64,000 nt of DNA from Mucilaginibacter sp. (lineage in GTDB: Bacteria > Bacteroidota > Bacteroidia > Sphingobacteriales > Sphingobacteriaceae), in contig JAUCSE010000042.1 in assembly GCA_030445275.1 (NCBI GenBank), positions 1 to 64,000 of the forward strand, read 5' to 3'. The notes beneath the pieces were generated by a model. That model searched no databases. It was given only the letters and a program-made list of their open reading frames with translations, and was not told the DNA's origin. Each line of letters starts with the position of its first letter. The stretch's first letter is position 1. The position numbers and the translations under genes are program-made. Shown piece after piece: positions 15,671 through 26,965 of this stretch.

Positions 15671-18600
15671 TTAAACCTGGGGATCGTGCTCCGCATCTGG
15701 TTTGTAATTCTTTTCCATTTCGGCCAGTTTCTCTTTACCATAAGCAAAACGGGTAATGATAAAGAATAACACCGGCACTATAAATATAGCTAATGAAGTA
15801 GCTGCAAGCATACCTCCAAACACTGTCCAGCCAATAGTTTGCCTTGCCACGGCACCAGCTCCTGTTGCAAATACTAACGGCGTTACACCTAATATAAATG
15901 CCAGTGAAGTCATGATGATTGGTCTTAGCCTCAATCTTACCGCATCCAGCGTTGCTTTTTCAAGTGGCATACCACGGTCAACACGTTCTTTGGCAAACTC
16001 TACAATCAGGATGGCATTCTTTGCTGCCAAACCAATCAGGGTTATTAAACCTATTTGCGCGTATACGTTGTTATCCAGACTTTTATTAAATGTTAAGAAC
16101 AGGATAGCTCCAAAAGCTCCAAGCGGTACAGCCAGTAATACCGAAAACGGTACTGACCAGCTTTCGTACAATGCGGCAAGGAACAGGAACACAAACCCGA
16201 TGGATAACATGAAGATATAAATGGTTGTTGAACCAGATAGCTTTTCTTCACGGCTCAAGCCCGAAAACTCATAGCCGTATCCTTGTGGTAAGGTCTTGGC
16301 AGCAACTTCCTCCAGTGCTTTTAGCGCATCACCGCTACTATAGCCCGGTGCAGAGTTACCATCAATCTCGGCAGACCGGAACAAGTTATAGTGTGATATT
16401 AACGGCGCGTTTTCAATTACTTTATAGGTAGTTAAGGTACTTAATGGCACCATGGTACCTGCTTGGTTACGTACAAAGTATTGCCCGATGTTCTGGATAT
16501 TGGTACGATAGTTTGTATCGGCCTGGGCCAGTACACGGAACGTTCGGCCGTAAAGCGTTAAGTCGTTAATGTATGAGCTACCCATATAGGTTTGCAGGGC
16601 AGCGTTCACGTCTGACAGGGCAACACCCAGCCTTTTTGTTTTCTCCCTGTCGATGGTTAATTGATAAGCCGGTGTACGTGCTGTAAAAAAGGAGAATGCT
16701 TTGGATATCTCCGGTCGTTTACCTACCTCGGCTATAAAATTACGCATTACCGATTCAAAATATTTGATATCGCCACCGGCTTGTTTTTCTTCCAATATAA
16801 AGGAGAAACCTGCCGTATTACCTAAACCAGGTATAGCCGGCGGTGGAATTACAACTACGCTGGCCTCTTTAAACCGCGACAGGCGTTTTTGTAACATAGC
16901 TACCAACGGGAATATAGTATGTTGTTTCCCTTTACGCTGATCCCAGGGTTTAAGCTGAACAAATATGGTGGCGCTGTTTGATTTGGTTGCAAAGGTAACC
17001 GCATTCAATCCGCCCAATGCCGCGTAATGCCCAATTTCGGGAACGCTATCAAGCGTTTTCATCATTTCATGCAATACCGCAACGGTACGCTGTGTTGATG
17101 ATGCCTCCGGTAAATCATAAGTGATATAAATACGTCCGTCATCCTCTGTCGGGATAAACCCACTCGGTTTCCCTCTGAATAACAGGATGGTACCTATAAT
17201 GATACACACCAGTATAATAATGATGAACTTGGAATTCTTGATACTTTTATCAACCCCGTTCCGGTATCTGCCGGTAAGGCGATCAAACCAGGCGTTAAAC
17301 TTGAAGAAGAATTTATCAAGTCCTTTTGATTCTTTATCCAATTTACGCGGGCGCAGTATTAAGGTACAAAGCGCGGGAGTTAAGGATAGTGCTACAAATG
17401 CCGATATCAATACAGATATGGCTATGGTGATGGCAAACTGCTGGTAAAGGCGCCCCACAATACCCGGTATAAAACCCACCGGCACAAACACCGCGGCCAA
17501 TATCAAGGCTATGGCTATTACCGGTGCCGATATATCCTGCATGGCATGGATGGTAGCATCCTTAGGGGACATACCTTCCTCGTCCATATAATGCTGTACG
17601 GCTTCAACCACCACAATGGCATCATCTACCACAATACCAATAGCCAGTACAAAACCAAACAACGTAAGCGTATTAATGGTAAAGTGTAATGGTATAAAGA
17701 ATATGAAGGTACCAATAATAGATACCGGGATAGCCAGCACCGGGATAAGCGTAGTGCGCCAGCTTTGTAAAAACAGGAATACCACTACAATAACCAGCAC
17801 CAGTGCAATTACCAGCGTTTCAATAACCTCCTCTACAGATACCTTTACAACAGTTATTGATTCAAATGGTACTACATAATCCACGTCAGCCGGGAACGAC
17901 TTCTTGAGCCCCTCCATAATAGCGTACACGTTATCGGCTGTTTCAAGCGCGTTACTGTTTGGTGCCTGGTAAACCAGCAAATAAGAAGCACGTTTGCCAT
18001 CAACAAAGGAGTTACCGGCATAGTTAAACTTGCCCAGTTCAACACGGGCCACATCTTTTAAATGTACTATAGCGCCGGTGCCTGGCTGTGTTCTAACAAT
18101 GATGTTCTCAAATTCTGATGGTTTGGATAAACGTCCCTGTACCAGCACCGTATATTCAAACGGCTGACCGTTTTCCTGTGGTGTTGAACCAACCGAACCT
18201 GCAGCCACCTGGGCATTTTGCTCGGCAAGGGCATTGGTTACATCAGCGGCTGTCATACCCAATGCAGCCAGCTTATCCGGCTTGAGCCATATACGCATAC
18301 TAAAATCATCAGCACGGGTAAATACGTCTCCCACGCCTTTGGCACGTAAAAGCGCGTCTCGTACAAAAATATTGGTATAGTTATCTAAAAAGGTTACGTT
18401 GTGCGAGCCTTTTGGTGCAAATATGGCCACCAGCATTAAAATACTTGGGTTACGTTTACGCACAGTTAAGCCAAGTCGCTGAACTTCCTGCGGCAATGTT
18501 GGCGTAGCAATACCTACACGGTTCTGCACGTCGAGCGCGGCAATATTAATATCGGTGCCAATGTCAAAGTTAACGGTCATGCTCATGGCGCCGTTACTGG

Positions 18601-18850
18601 TACTGTTACTTTGCAGGTAGGTCATCCCGGGTGTTCCATTCACCTGTACTTCTACCGGGGTGGCCACGGTTTGTTCAACCGTTTGCGCGTCGGCACCTGT
18701 ATAGGTACCGGTTATATTTACGGTTGGTGGTGTAATTTCAGGATACTGACCAATAGCCAGCGTGCTTATTGCCAGAATACCAACAATAACTATCACTAAT
18801 GAGATAACTATAGCTGTAACTGGTCTTCGTATAAAGGTATCTGCTATCAT
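15671..18850 (-). CDS. RND multidrug efflux transporter (AcrB/HAE1 family)
   Basis: Proton-driven inner-membrane pump of a tripartite efflux system. At 1059 residues it has the usual length, with N-terminal MIADTFIRRPVTAIVISL, the proton-relay Asp pair in GIVVDDAIVVVEAV (membrane segment 4), and two repeated halves of six spans each flanking large periplasmic porter loops. The C-terminal half has LITLIGLAAKNAILIVEFAKE, typical of the HAE1 subfamily, so drugs, bile-like or hydrophobic compounds are more likely substrates than metals. Last gene of the operon TolC-like, MFP, RND, 27 bases after the MFP gene. Confidence 0.96.
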   Translation of the reverse strand: MIADTFIRRPVTAIVISLVIVIVGILAISTLAIGQYPEITPPTVNITGTYTGADAQTVEQTVATPVEVQVNGTPGMTYLQSNSTSNGAMSMTVNFDIGTDINIAALDVQNRVGIATPTLPQEVQRLGLTVRKRNPSILMLVAIFAPKGSHNVTFLDNYTNIFVRDALLRAKGVGDVFTRADDFSMRIWLKPDKLAALGMTAADVTNALAEQNAQVAAGSVGSTPQENGQPFEYTVLVQGRLSKPSEFENIIVRTQPGTGAIVHLKDVARVELGKFNYAGNSFVDGKRASYLLVYQAPNSNALETADNVYAIMEGLKKSFPADVDYVVPFESITVVKVSVEEVIETLVIALVLVIVVVFLFLQSWRTTLIPVLAIPVSIIGTFIFFIPLHFTINTLTLFGFVLAIGIVVDDAIVVVEAVQHYMDEEGMSPKDATIHAMQDISAPVIAIALILAAVFVPVGFIPGIVGRLYQQFAITIAISVLISAFVALSLTPALCTLILRPRKLDKESKGLDKFFFKFNAWFDRLTGRYRNGVDKSIKNSKFIIIILVCIIIGTILLFRGKPSGFIPTEDDGRIYITYDLPEASSTQRTVAVLHEMMKTLDSVPEIGHYAALGGLNAVTFATKSNSATIFVQLKPWDQRKGKQHTIFPLVAMLQKRLSRFKEASVVVIPPPAIPGLGNTAGFSFILEEKQAGGDIKYFESVMRNFIAEVGKRPEISKAFSFFTARTPAYQLTIDREKTKRLGVALSDVNAALQTYMGSSYINDLTLYGRTFRVLAQADTNYRTNIQNIGQYFVRNQAGTMVPLSTLTTYKVIENAPLISHYNLFRSAEIDGNSAPGYSSGDALKALEEVAAKTLPQGYGYEFSGLSREEKLSGSTTIYIFMLSIGFVFLFLAALYESWSVPFSVLLAVPLGAFGAILFLTFNKSLDNNVYAQIGLITLIGLAAKNAILIVEFAKERVDRGMPLEKATLDAVRLRLRPIIMTSLAFILGVTPLVFATGAGAVARQTIGWTVFGGMLAATSLAIFIVPVLFFIITRFAYGKEKLAEMEKNYKPDAEHDPQV

Positions 18851-18877
18851 TCTTGTTATTTTTTATAAAAACCCCGG

Positions 18878-20086
18878 TTACTTTCCTTCTTTTTTTGCCT
18901 GCCCGCCAGCTGGCGGGGCTGCTTGTCCTGGCGCTGCCTGTGGTGCCGACGGATCTGCTAAAGTGATTTTACCACCATCGCGCAAACGCTGAAAACCATC
19001 TGTAATCACCTTATCGCCAGGTTCAATACCACTCATGATCACTACGTTGGTTCCTACACGCGGCCCCAGGGCAACCTTGTGTTGCTTGGCTATAAGCACG
19101 TTGCTGGTTGCTTTAGTGGTGGTATCAGTAATGGTAGTGTCTTTACTTACAAACACAAAAAACTCACCCATTTGCTCAGATATTGATTTATACGGAATTT
19201 GAACACGGTTGCCCGACTGATCATTCAATACTTTTAATACACAGCTCATGCCATCCTTTAAAACATCATCCTCATTCGCGAACTGTACCCTTACCTTGAT
19301 AGTACCGGTTTGGCTGTTTACGCCCCTGTCAATCGCTAAAACTTTACCTGGTTTACTATAGGTGGTAACACCGTCAGATAACTGCAGTTTAAAGGTGGTA
19401 TCGGTGCTTGACTTCTGCAGTTTATAAAACCGTGGAATATCCTGCTCGTTAACAACCACATCAACAGCTATCGGATGCTCAGCCGATATGGTGTTCATCA
19501 GTGTAGTACCTGCCGAAACCTGTGTACCCAGCCTTACCTGCGATATACCTATGCGCCCTGTATATGGTGCGGTAATGGTAGCGAATGACAGATCGGTACG
19601 GGCCGATGCCAAAGCAGCTTTAGCAACAGCCAGATCGCCTTTATTGGTTTCATAAGCCGCTGTGGCCTGATCAACCGTTTGGCGCGCGATAGCGTCATTT
19701 TTCAACAGCATATTATACCTGTCAATATCTTTTTGCCCTTTAACCAAATTAGCCTGAGCGCTTAAAACATTAGCCTGGGCCTGTTGGTACGCGGCAAGAT
19801 ATTTACGTTTATCAATTTCATACAACACTTTACCTTTCTGCACCAGATCGCCATCCTTAAATAGAATAGCAGTTACAAAACCCGGAACCTGGCTTCGCAA
19901 TTCAACAGTGTTTACAGAAACAACCGTTCCCTGGTATTGGTCGTAATAAACGGCATCAGCCTTTTTGGCCTCTGCAAGGCTTACAGGAGTTGGCGGTAAA
20001 GCAGCGCCTGGATTTGCTTTGGGTTTACATGATGCCCATGTTAATAATGCCACGGGGGCCAGCCAGTATATATATCTGTTTTTCAT
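18878..20086 (-). CDS. RND efflux periplasmic adaptor (MFP) lipoprotein
   Basis: Links the RND pump to the outer-membrane channel. The 402 residues start with MKNRYIYWLAPVALLTWASC, a likely lipoprotein signal with Cys20 as anchor. They include a biotinyl-lipoyl-like half (RSQVPGFVTAILFKDGDLVQKG), a helical hairpin (about 95-160), the second lipoyl half (TITAPYTGRIGISQVRLG), and beta-barrel and membrane-proximal domains. The C-terminus is Ala/Pro/Gly-rich (APQAAPGQAAPPAGGQAKK). The 17-base sequence around its start codon is repeated 86 bases upstream (20167-20185). Confidence 0.93.
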   Translation of the reverse strand: MKNRYIYWLAPVALLTWASCKPKANPGAALPPTPVSLAEAKKADAVYYDQYQGTVVSVNTVELRSQVPGFVTAILFKDGDLVQKGKVLYEIDKRKYLAAYQQAQANVLSAQANLVKGQKDIDRYNMLLKNDAIARQTVDQATAAYETNKGDLAVAKAALASARTDLSFATITAPYTGRIGISQVRLGTQVSAGTTLMNTISAEHPIAVDVVVNEQDIPRFYKLQKSSTDTTFKLQLSDGVTTYSKPGKVLAIDRGVNSQTGTIKVRVQFANEDDVLKDGMSCVLKVLNDQSGNRVQIPYKSISEQMGEFFVFVSKDTTITDTTTKATSNVLIAKQHKVALGPRVGTNVVIMSGIEPGDKVITDGFQRLRDGGKITLADPSAPQAAPGQAAPPAGGQAKKEGK

Positions 20087-20185
20087 TGTAGTGATTTGCT
20101 TTTTAATGGTAATGAAGCTATCATGGGCATTGTTTTATTTCTGTTTTGAGCTGTAGCCCATGATGGTTTCATTGTAGTGATTTGT
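20081..20185. repeat. Short direct duplication at the MFP start region
   Basis: TTTCATTGTAGTGATTTG occurs at 20081-20098 (it includes the MFP start codon on the minus strand) and again at 20167-20184. The repeat duplicates the translation-start region without extending the gene. Confidence 0.7.
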
Positions 20186-20237
20186 TCTTTAGTATGGTAT
20201 GTAAAGCACCTAATGGTGATCGTATCTTTATGTATTA

Positions 20238-21584
20238 TTATTCAACAGTAAGGGTTCCTAATGCTTTTTGCAGATCAATTTTACTTGACAACAGTTGGAA
20301 CAGCGCATTATAATAGTTTAGTTCGGCTGTGCGCAAATCTGACTGGGCCACAATAACATCAAGATAGGTTTTAACCCCTTCACGGTATTGCAGACTTACT
20401 ATTTTATATACATCCTTAGCCAGGTCAACATTTTGCCTGATGAGCTGGTAACTGGCATAATTGCTTTTGTATCCCGCCAGCGCCTGCACATACTCGGTAT
20501 TAATGGTGTTCTGTGAATTTACAATATCCAGATCGGCACGTTCAACCTGTAATTTGGCCTTACTCAGGTTTTGCAGGCGTTTGCCACCCTGAAAAATAGG
20601 TAAACTTAAGGACAGGCCCGCGTATCCGGTAGGAAAAGCATCATTATACAGGTTTGAAAAACCATGGCTTAAGTAAGCCGCTGTATAATTACCCACTGCT
20701 GTTAACGACGGTAAAAAGCCATATCTATAATAATTAACATTGATGTTTTGCAGCGTTTTGGTAGTTTGCAGCAAACGATATTCAATACGGTTATTTACAT
20801 CAAGCGTTTGGTTGGTATCAATAACAGCCGCCTGCTCATATCGTGATGAATCATATGACAATGCCAGCGGTTTTAATGGATCAACCCCCATGATCTGTTT
20901 TAGGTAAGCTGTTTTACTTTTGATGGCCTCCTCGGTTTGCTTGCGGGTAGCCAGTGAATTATTTAAAGAGATGGTAGCCTGTTTGTAATCTGTTTTATCA
21001 GACACACCAGCCTGGTACCGGTTAAAAGCATCTTTTAAGCTTCTTTGCAGCCTGATAATATCCGCGTTGGTAATGTTAAGCTGCTTTTGCGATAGTAATA
21101 CATCAAAAAAGGCTTTACTTACATCTGATACTACATTGATCTGGCTGCTGGTAACATTCTGTTTATAATACTGGCGAGAGTATTTGGCCGTTTTAGCAGC
21201 CAGCAATACATCATTATTATATATTACCTGGCTAGCCTGCAAACCCAGTGTCGACAGATTGCGCACCCCGGTACCACCCGGAATATTAGCGCCTCCCGCG
21301 CCAGCCTGAGGTGTACCTTTAAAATAATAATTGTACAATCCTGATCCGGTAAGTTGTGGTAGCCAGGCAGATAAACCTATTCTGATATCCTTTTCATTAA
21401 TCTGCTCGTCAATACCAGCCTGCCGCACTACCGGCTGATTACGCAGGGCAAACTCAATACACCGCCTGAGCGAAGTTGGCCCATTTATTGTATCAGTTAC
21501 ATTAGTTTGCGCAAAAACCGGTGAATGTAAAATTAATGTTAAGTTAACTAAAGTAAAGAGAGCTAAATATTTGTTTTTTTTCAT
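20238..21584 (-). CDS. TolC-family outer-membrane efflux channel
   Basis: Outer-membrane exit duct of the tripartite pump. The 448 residues begin with signal peptide MKKNKYLALFTLVNLTLI...VFAQ and continue with two OEP repeats of long helices and strands (SLRRCIEFALRNQPVVRQA; GLSLSLPIFQGGKRLQNLSKA; GVKTYLDVIVAQSDLRTAELNYYNA). The frame is open to 21626, but the signal peptide requires ATG 21584. It is first in the operon, whereas many Bacteroidota operons start with the MFP gene. No TetR- or AraC-type regulator gene is adjacent. Confidence 0.92.
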   Translation of the reverse strand: MKKNKYLALFTLVNLTLILHSPVFAQTNVTDTINGPTSLRRCIEFALRNQPVVRQAGIDEQINEKDIRIGLSAWLPQLTGSGLYNYYFKGTPQAGAGGANIPGGTGVRNLSTLGLQASQVIYNNDVLLAAKTAKYSRQYYKQNVTSSQINVVSDVSKAFFDVLLSQKQLNITNADIIRLQRSLKDAFNRYQAGVSDKTDYKQATISLNNSLATRKQTEEAIKSKTAYLKQIMGVDPLKPLALSYDSSRYEQAAVIDTNQTLDVNNRIEYRLLQTTKTLQNINVNYYRYGFLPSLTAVGNYTAAYLSHGFSNLYNDAFPTGYAGLSLSLPIFQGGKRLQNLSKAKLQVERADLDIVNSQNTINTEYVQALAGYKSNYASYQLIRQNVDLAKDVYKIVSLQYREGVKTYLDVIVAQSDLRTAELNYYNALFQLLSSKIDLQKALGTLTVE

Positions 21585-23160
<1,576 letters not shown>

Positions 23161-23162
23161 AT

Positions 23163-23249
23163 AAGCTTAAAGCAAAAAGCCAAAAGCGGAAGGTTTAAAA
23201 AGCAGCCAGATTTTTGGCTTTCTGCTTTAAGCTTTCCGCTTTCGGCTTA
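23163..23249. repeat. Imperfect palindromic spacer between spt and the next gene
   Basis: AAGCTTAAAGCAAAAAGCC is answered by GGCTTTCTGCTTTAAGCTT, and an AAAGCGGAA/TTCCGCTTT pair also occurs. It could form a hairpin in the spt-bcerS transcript and weaken or punctuate it. A similar low-complexity palindrome lies at 30871-30990. Confidence 0.55.
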
Positions 23250-23262
23250 AACAGCACCACTC

Positions 23263-24381
23263 ATGATAAAAATTGTAACAGTTAGTTCAAAGAAGGAATT
23301 AGCTTCATTTATTGATTTTCCGCATGATTTGTATAAAAACGATCCCAACTATGTTCCGGAATTGTTTATTGCTCAAAGAGATCTGTTAACCATACATCCT
23401 TTTCATAAGCATAACACCGTACAAACATTTTTGGCTTATGATGGTGATCAAATTGTGGGGCGTATAGCTGCTATACTTAATAACACACACAACGAATACA
23501 ATAAGGCTAATGATGGCTTTTTTGGCTTTTTTGATTGTATTAATAGTGCTGAGGTTTCTGCAACGCTTTTTAGCACAGCCGCTGCATGGCTTAAAGAAAA
23601 GGGCGTTACCGGTAAATTTATAGGCCCTGTTAATTTTTCGACCAATGAGCCTTGCGGTTTATTGATCGAAGGTTTTGACAGTCCGCCGTTTTTAATGCAA
23701 ACTTATAATGCACCCTACTATGCCGATTTGATAGATCAGCTTGGTTTTATTAAAAATGCCGATCTTATTGCCTGGCATTGGGACGATAAAAGTTATGATG
23801 ATAAATCAGTACGCTTATTAACTGCCCTGCAGGAGCGTTTAAAACGCAATAATATCGTGATCCGTAAAATAAACATGAAAAATTTTAAGGAGGAAGCTGT
23901 AAAGCTGCGTGAAGTTTATAACTCGGCCTGGGATCATAATGAAGGATTTGTTCCTTTAACCAATGACGAATATGATTACCTGGCTAAGGACCTTAAGCTC
24001 ATCCTTGATCCTGATTTTGTACTCGTTGCTGAACAGGAAGGTAAAATAGTGGCATTTGGTTTAGCGTTGCCAAATTATAACGAGATATTCCAAAAAATTA
24101 AACGTGGCCGCCTATTACCAACTGGTATTTTCAAAATACTGTTTGGCCGAAAGAAAATACAAAGCCTGCGTATCTATGCGCTTGGTGTTATTGATGGCTA
24201 TCGCAAAATGGGTATTGAAGCCTGCTTATATGGTACTATTATTCAAGAGTACAAAAGAAAAGGCATGAAACAGGCCGAAGCCGGCTGGACCCTGGAGCAT
24301 AACGATATGGTAAACCGGGCCATCGAGGCGATTAACGGCGATCCTTACAAAAAATACAGGCTCTACGAAAAAGCCATATGA
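23263..24381 (+). CDS. GNAT-fold acyltransferase, probable bacterial ceramide synthase
   Basis: Probably N-acylates the sphingoid base to form (oxidised) ceramide. The 372 residues match the family that includes the Caulobacter bacterial ceramide synthase: a start with a short IDFPHDLYKNDPNYVPEL, FLAYDGDQIVGRIAAILNNTHNEY, GPVNFSTNEPCGLLIEGFD, and the C-terminal AGWTLEHNDMVNRAIEAINGD. These are GNAT-like folds unrelated to eukaryotic ceramide synthases. No signal peptide or membrane span is visible. It lies about 100 bases after spt and overlaps the next gene by four bases. The assignment rests on family resemblance and context. It is annotated generically as a hypothetical or N-acetyltransferase in many genomes. 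Confidence 0.82.
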   Translation: MIKIVTVSSKKELASFIDFPHDLYKNDPNYVPELFIAQRDLLTIHPFHKHNTVQTFLAYDGDQIVGRIAAILNNTHNEYNKANDGFFGFFDCINSAEVSATLFSTAAAWLKEKGVTGKFIGPVNFSTNEPCGLLIEGFDSPPFLMQTYNAPYYADLIDQLGFIKNADLIAWHWDDKSYDDKSVRLLTALQERLKRNNIVIRKINMKNFKEEAVKLREVYNSAWDHNEGFVPLTNDEYDYLAKDLKLILDPDFVLVAEQEGKIVAFGLALPNYNEIFQKIKRGRLLPTGIFKILFGRKKIQSLRIYALGVIDGYRKMGIEACLYGTIIQEYKRKGMKQAEAGWTLEHNDMVNRAIEAINGDPYKKYRLYEKAI

Positions 24382-25364
24382 AGGAGCGGCTTCTGATAAC
24401 CGGCGCAAGCGGTTTTGTAGGTTACCATTTAATTGAAGAAGCCTTGCAAAATGATCTGGAAGTTTACGCCGCTGTACGCAAAAGCAGTAAAATAGATCAT
24501 TTAAAGCACCTGGATGTCAGTTATATTGATCTGGATTATAAAAATCCTGCTACTTTAAAGCAACAACTCACCGGGCTTAATGCCCATTATCTTATTCACG
24601 CGGCAGGCGTTACCTCGGCCCGCTCACAGGAGGAGTATAATGATATCAATGCCACCTACACTTATAACCTGGCATCGGCTGCTGTTGAAGCAGGCGGCAA
24701 CTTAAAAAAGCTGGTATTAATAGGCAGTCTGGCAGCTGTAGGTCCGCTTAAAACTTTGGATGGCATCATTGATGAAACTACCCCTCCTAACCCGGTAACC
24801 GCTTACGGCCGTAGCAAATTACTGGCCGAGGAACAGTTAAGGACAGTTAAAAACCTAAACTATACTATTTTGCGCCCAACAGCCGTTTATGGGCCAAGGG
24901 ATACGGGGATATTTATATTTTTCAAGCAATTGGTAAAAGGTATTGAACCTTATATAGGTAAAGCTCCGCAAAAATTGAGCTTTATATATGTAAAGGATGT
25001 GGCAAAAGCTGCTGTAAAAGCACTATATGGCGGTAACCAGGAAACCTTTAACCTGAGTGATGGTAACTTTTATGGCAAGTATGAACTGGGCGATATTACC
25101 AAAGAAGTGTTGAAGCTGAAACCTATAAAGTTTCATTTGCCTGTAAATTTTGTAAAAATAATTGCCGTTGTATCAGAAAAAGTAAGTTATTTGAGCAACA
25201 AACCAGCGGTAGTAAATCTGGAAAAGATTGATGAGCTGATGGCCGTTAACTGGTCATGTGACAATGAAAAAGCAAAAGCCAAGTTGGGCTTTTATCCGGC
25301 ATATAACCTGCAGCAAGGTTTGGCCGAAACACTAACCTGGTATAAGGCCAATAAATGGCTTTAA
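24378..25364 (+). CDS. NAD(P)-dependent reductase of the extended SDR family, probable ceramide reductase
   Basis: Probably reduces the 3-keto group of the sphingoid part. The 328 residues have an N-terminal dinucleotide-binding motif GASGFVGYHL, the catalytic Tyr143-x3-Lys147 (YGRSK) and LIHAAGVTSARSQEEY typical of epimerase-like extended SDRs. The gene overlaps the acyltransferase stop by four bases (ATGA), so the two are translationally coupled. In Caulobacter the corresponding reductase (CerR) belongs to the same superfamily and is clustered with Spt. A plain sugar epimerase is the alternative, but the location argues against it. Confidence 0.8.
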   Translation: MKERLLITGASGFVGYHLIEEALQNDLEVYAAVRKSSKIDHLKHLDVSYIDLDYKNPATLKQQLTGLNAHYLIHAAGVTSARSQEEYNDINATYTYNLASAAVEAGGNLKKLVLIGSLAAVGPLKTLDGIIDETTPPNPVTAYGRSKLLAEEQLRTVKNLNYTILRPTAVYGPRDTGIFIFFKQLVKGIEPYIGKAPQKLSFIYVKDVAKAAVKALYGGNQETFNLSDGNFYGKYELGDITKEVLKLKPIKFHLPVNFVKIIAVVSEKVSYLSNKPAVVNLEKIDELMAVNWSCDNEKAKAKLGFYPAYNLQQGLAETLTWYKANKWL

Positions 25365-25429
25365 CCGCAACAATAATTAAACAATAAATTAAGGAATGAA
25401 AATTGAGATTTCGCCCGCTTTTATCACCA

Positions 25430-25445
25430 ACTTAAACGTTTAAGT
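25430..25445. promoter_or_regulatory. Candidate LacI-type operator 1
   Basis: Perfect 16-base palindrome ACTTAAACGTTTAAGT with the central CG and AAACGTTT core typical of LacI-family sites. It shares its 14-base core with the palindrome centred 64 bases further on. It lies about 140 bases before the MIPS start codon. Confidence 0.6.
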
Positions 25446-25488
25446 TATATTAAAAATGGGGATTTCTGATAAATAAATCGACTAAATT

Positions 25489-25514
25489 CGTTTACTTAAA
25501 CGTTTAAGCAAACG
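25489..25514. promoter_or_regulatory. Candidate LacI-type operator 2
   Basis: Contains the same perfect palindrome CTTAAACGTTTAAG (25495-25508), extended by outer CGTTTA/CAAACG arms with one mismatch. Centre-to-centre distance to operator 1 is 64 bases, about six helical turns, so the two sites would lie on the same face of the helix. No LacI gene is in the window. Confidence 0.6.
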
Positions 25515-25583
25515 AAAAACAGCATTAAAAAACAATTAACTATAGTATATATCCTCCATAAATTAAATCAATAAACAAATACA

Positions 25584-26906
25584 ATGAAAATTAAAATTTC
25601 ACCTGCTGAAGGAAAGCTGGGTATCCTTATCCCCGGTTTAGGGGCGGTAGCAACCACCCTGATTGCCGGCGTTGAAGCTGTAAAAAAAGGCATCTCGCAA
25701 CCTATAGGTTCACTGACACAAATGGGTCATATCCGTTTAGGTAAAAGAACAGAGAACCGCCATCCCAAGATCAAGGATTTTGTTCCCCTGGCCGATTTAA
25801 ATGACATCGTTTTTGGCGGATGGGACGTTTATGAAGATAACGTTTACGAATCCGCAGCTAATGCACAGGTGCTTGAACCAGCCTTATTAAATTCCGTAAA
25901 AGCTGAACTAGAGGCTATTAAGCCAATGAAAGCAGCCTTTGACAAAAACTATGCAAAAAACCTTACCGGTACTTATGTAAAGCAAGGCACACGTTACGAG
26001 CTGGCACAGCAGGTAATGGAGGATATTACAAACTTCAAAGAAAAAAATGGTTTAGACCGGGTGGTTCTGGTATGGTGCGGATCAACCGAAATATACTACG
26101 AAGCATCAGCCATTCACCAAACTTTGGCGGCTTTTGAGCAAGCTTTAATTGATGATGATAAACTAATTGCGCCAAGCATGATCTATGCTTACGCGGCCTT
26201 AAAACTGGGTGTACCGTTTGCAAATGGAGCCCCTAACCTAACGGTTGATATCCCAGCCCTGATCGAGCTTTCAAAAGAAACCCAAACCCCTATTGCCGGT
26301 AAGGATTTTAAAACTGGTCAAACCTTAATGAAAACCATTCTGGCCCCAGGCCTGGCAGCACGCTCATTAGGTGTACACGGTTGGTTCTCGACCAATATAT
26401 TAGGTAACCGTGATGGCTTAGTTTTGGACGATCCGGATAACTTTAAAACCAAGGAAGTATCAAAATTAGGCGTGCTGGAAGATATTTTTAAACCAGAAGA
26501 TAACCCGGAGCTTTACGGTAATATTTACCACAAGATCCGTATCAACTACTACCCTCCTCATGGCGATAATAAAGAAAGTTGGGACAACATTGATATTTTT
26601 GGCTGGCTGGGCTATAAAATGCAGATCAAGATCAACTTCCTTTGCCGCGATTCGATCCTGGCTGCCCCTATCGCCCTTGACTTGGCTATATTTTGCGATC
26701 TGGCAAAACGGGCCGGCATGAGCGGTATACAGGAATGGCTGTCATTCTATTTAAAATCGCCTCAAACCGCGGCAGGCTTGCACCCAGAGAACGATATATT
26801 TAAACAACTGATTAAATTAGAAAACACCCTGCGTTACCTAATGGGCGAAGATCTGATAACCCACCTCGGTTTAGATTATTACGAAGAGGCATTTGCCGAA
26901 GCATAA
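25584..26906 (+). CDS. myo-Inositol-1(3)-phosphate synthase (MIPS)
   Basis: Converts glucose-6-phosphate to inositol-3-phosphate with bound NAD. The 440 residues have the N-terminal Rossmann motif LGILIPGLGAVATTLIAGVE (about 11-30) and the MIPS blocks NGAPNLTVDIPALIEL, PIAGKDFKTGQT (catalytic Lys region) and LGNRDGLVLDDPDNFKTKE. It is preceded by two LacI-type palindromes, so expression is probably controlled separately from spt. It follows the ceramide reductase in the same direction with a 219-base gap. Providing inositol phosphate for membrane lipids is the obvious role here. Confidence 0.96.
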   Translation: MKIKISPAEGKLGILIPGLGAVATTLIAGVEAVKKGISQPIGSLTQMGHIRLGKRTENRHPKIKDFVPLADLNDIVFGGWDVYEDNVYESAANAQVLEPALLNSVKAELEAIKPMKAAFDKNYAKNLTGTYVKQGTRYELAQQVMEDITNFKEKNGLDRVVLVWCGSTEIYYEASAIHQTLAAFEQALIDDDKLIAPSMIYAYAALKLGVPFANGAPNLTVDIPALIELSKETQTPIAGKDFKTGQTLMKTILAPGLAARSLGVHGWFSTNILGNRDGLVLDDPDNFKTKEVSKLGVLEDIFKPEDNPELYGNIYHKIRINYYPPHGDNKESWDNIDIFGWLGYKMQIKINFLCRDSILAAPIALDLAIFCDLAKRAGMSGIQEWLSFYLKSPQTAAGLHPENDIFKQLIKLENTLRYLMGEDLITHLGLDYYEEAFAEA

Positions 26907-26925
26907 AGCAAATTAATTTAATTAC

Positions 26926-26965
26926 AACCAGTCATTAATGAGGTTAAACCTTGATATGACTGGTT
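26926..26965 (+). terminator. Possible terminator after MIPS
   Basis: AACCAGTCAT and ATGACTGGTT pair perfectly around a 20-base loop and are followed by GATTTTGTT. The stem is short and the T-run weak. Confidence 0.45.

Noticed and set aside
15756..16220. 154-codon ORF on the plus strand inside the RND pump gene
   Set aside because: Antisense shadow of the RND gene with no recognisable fold.
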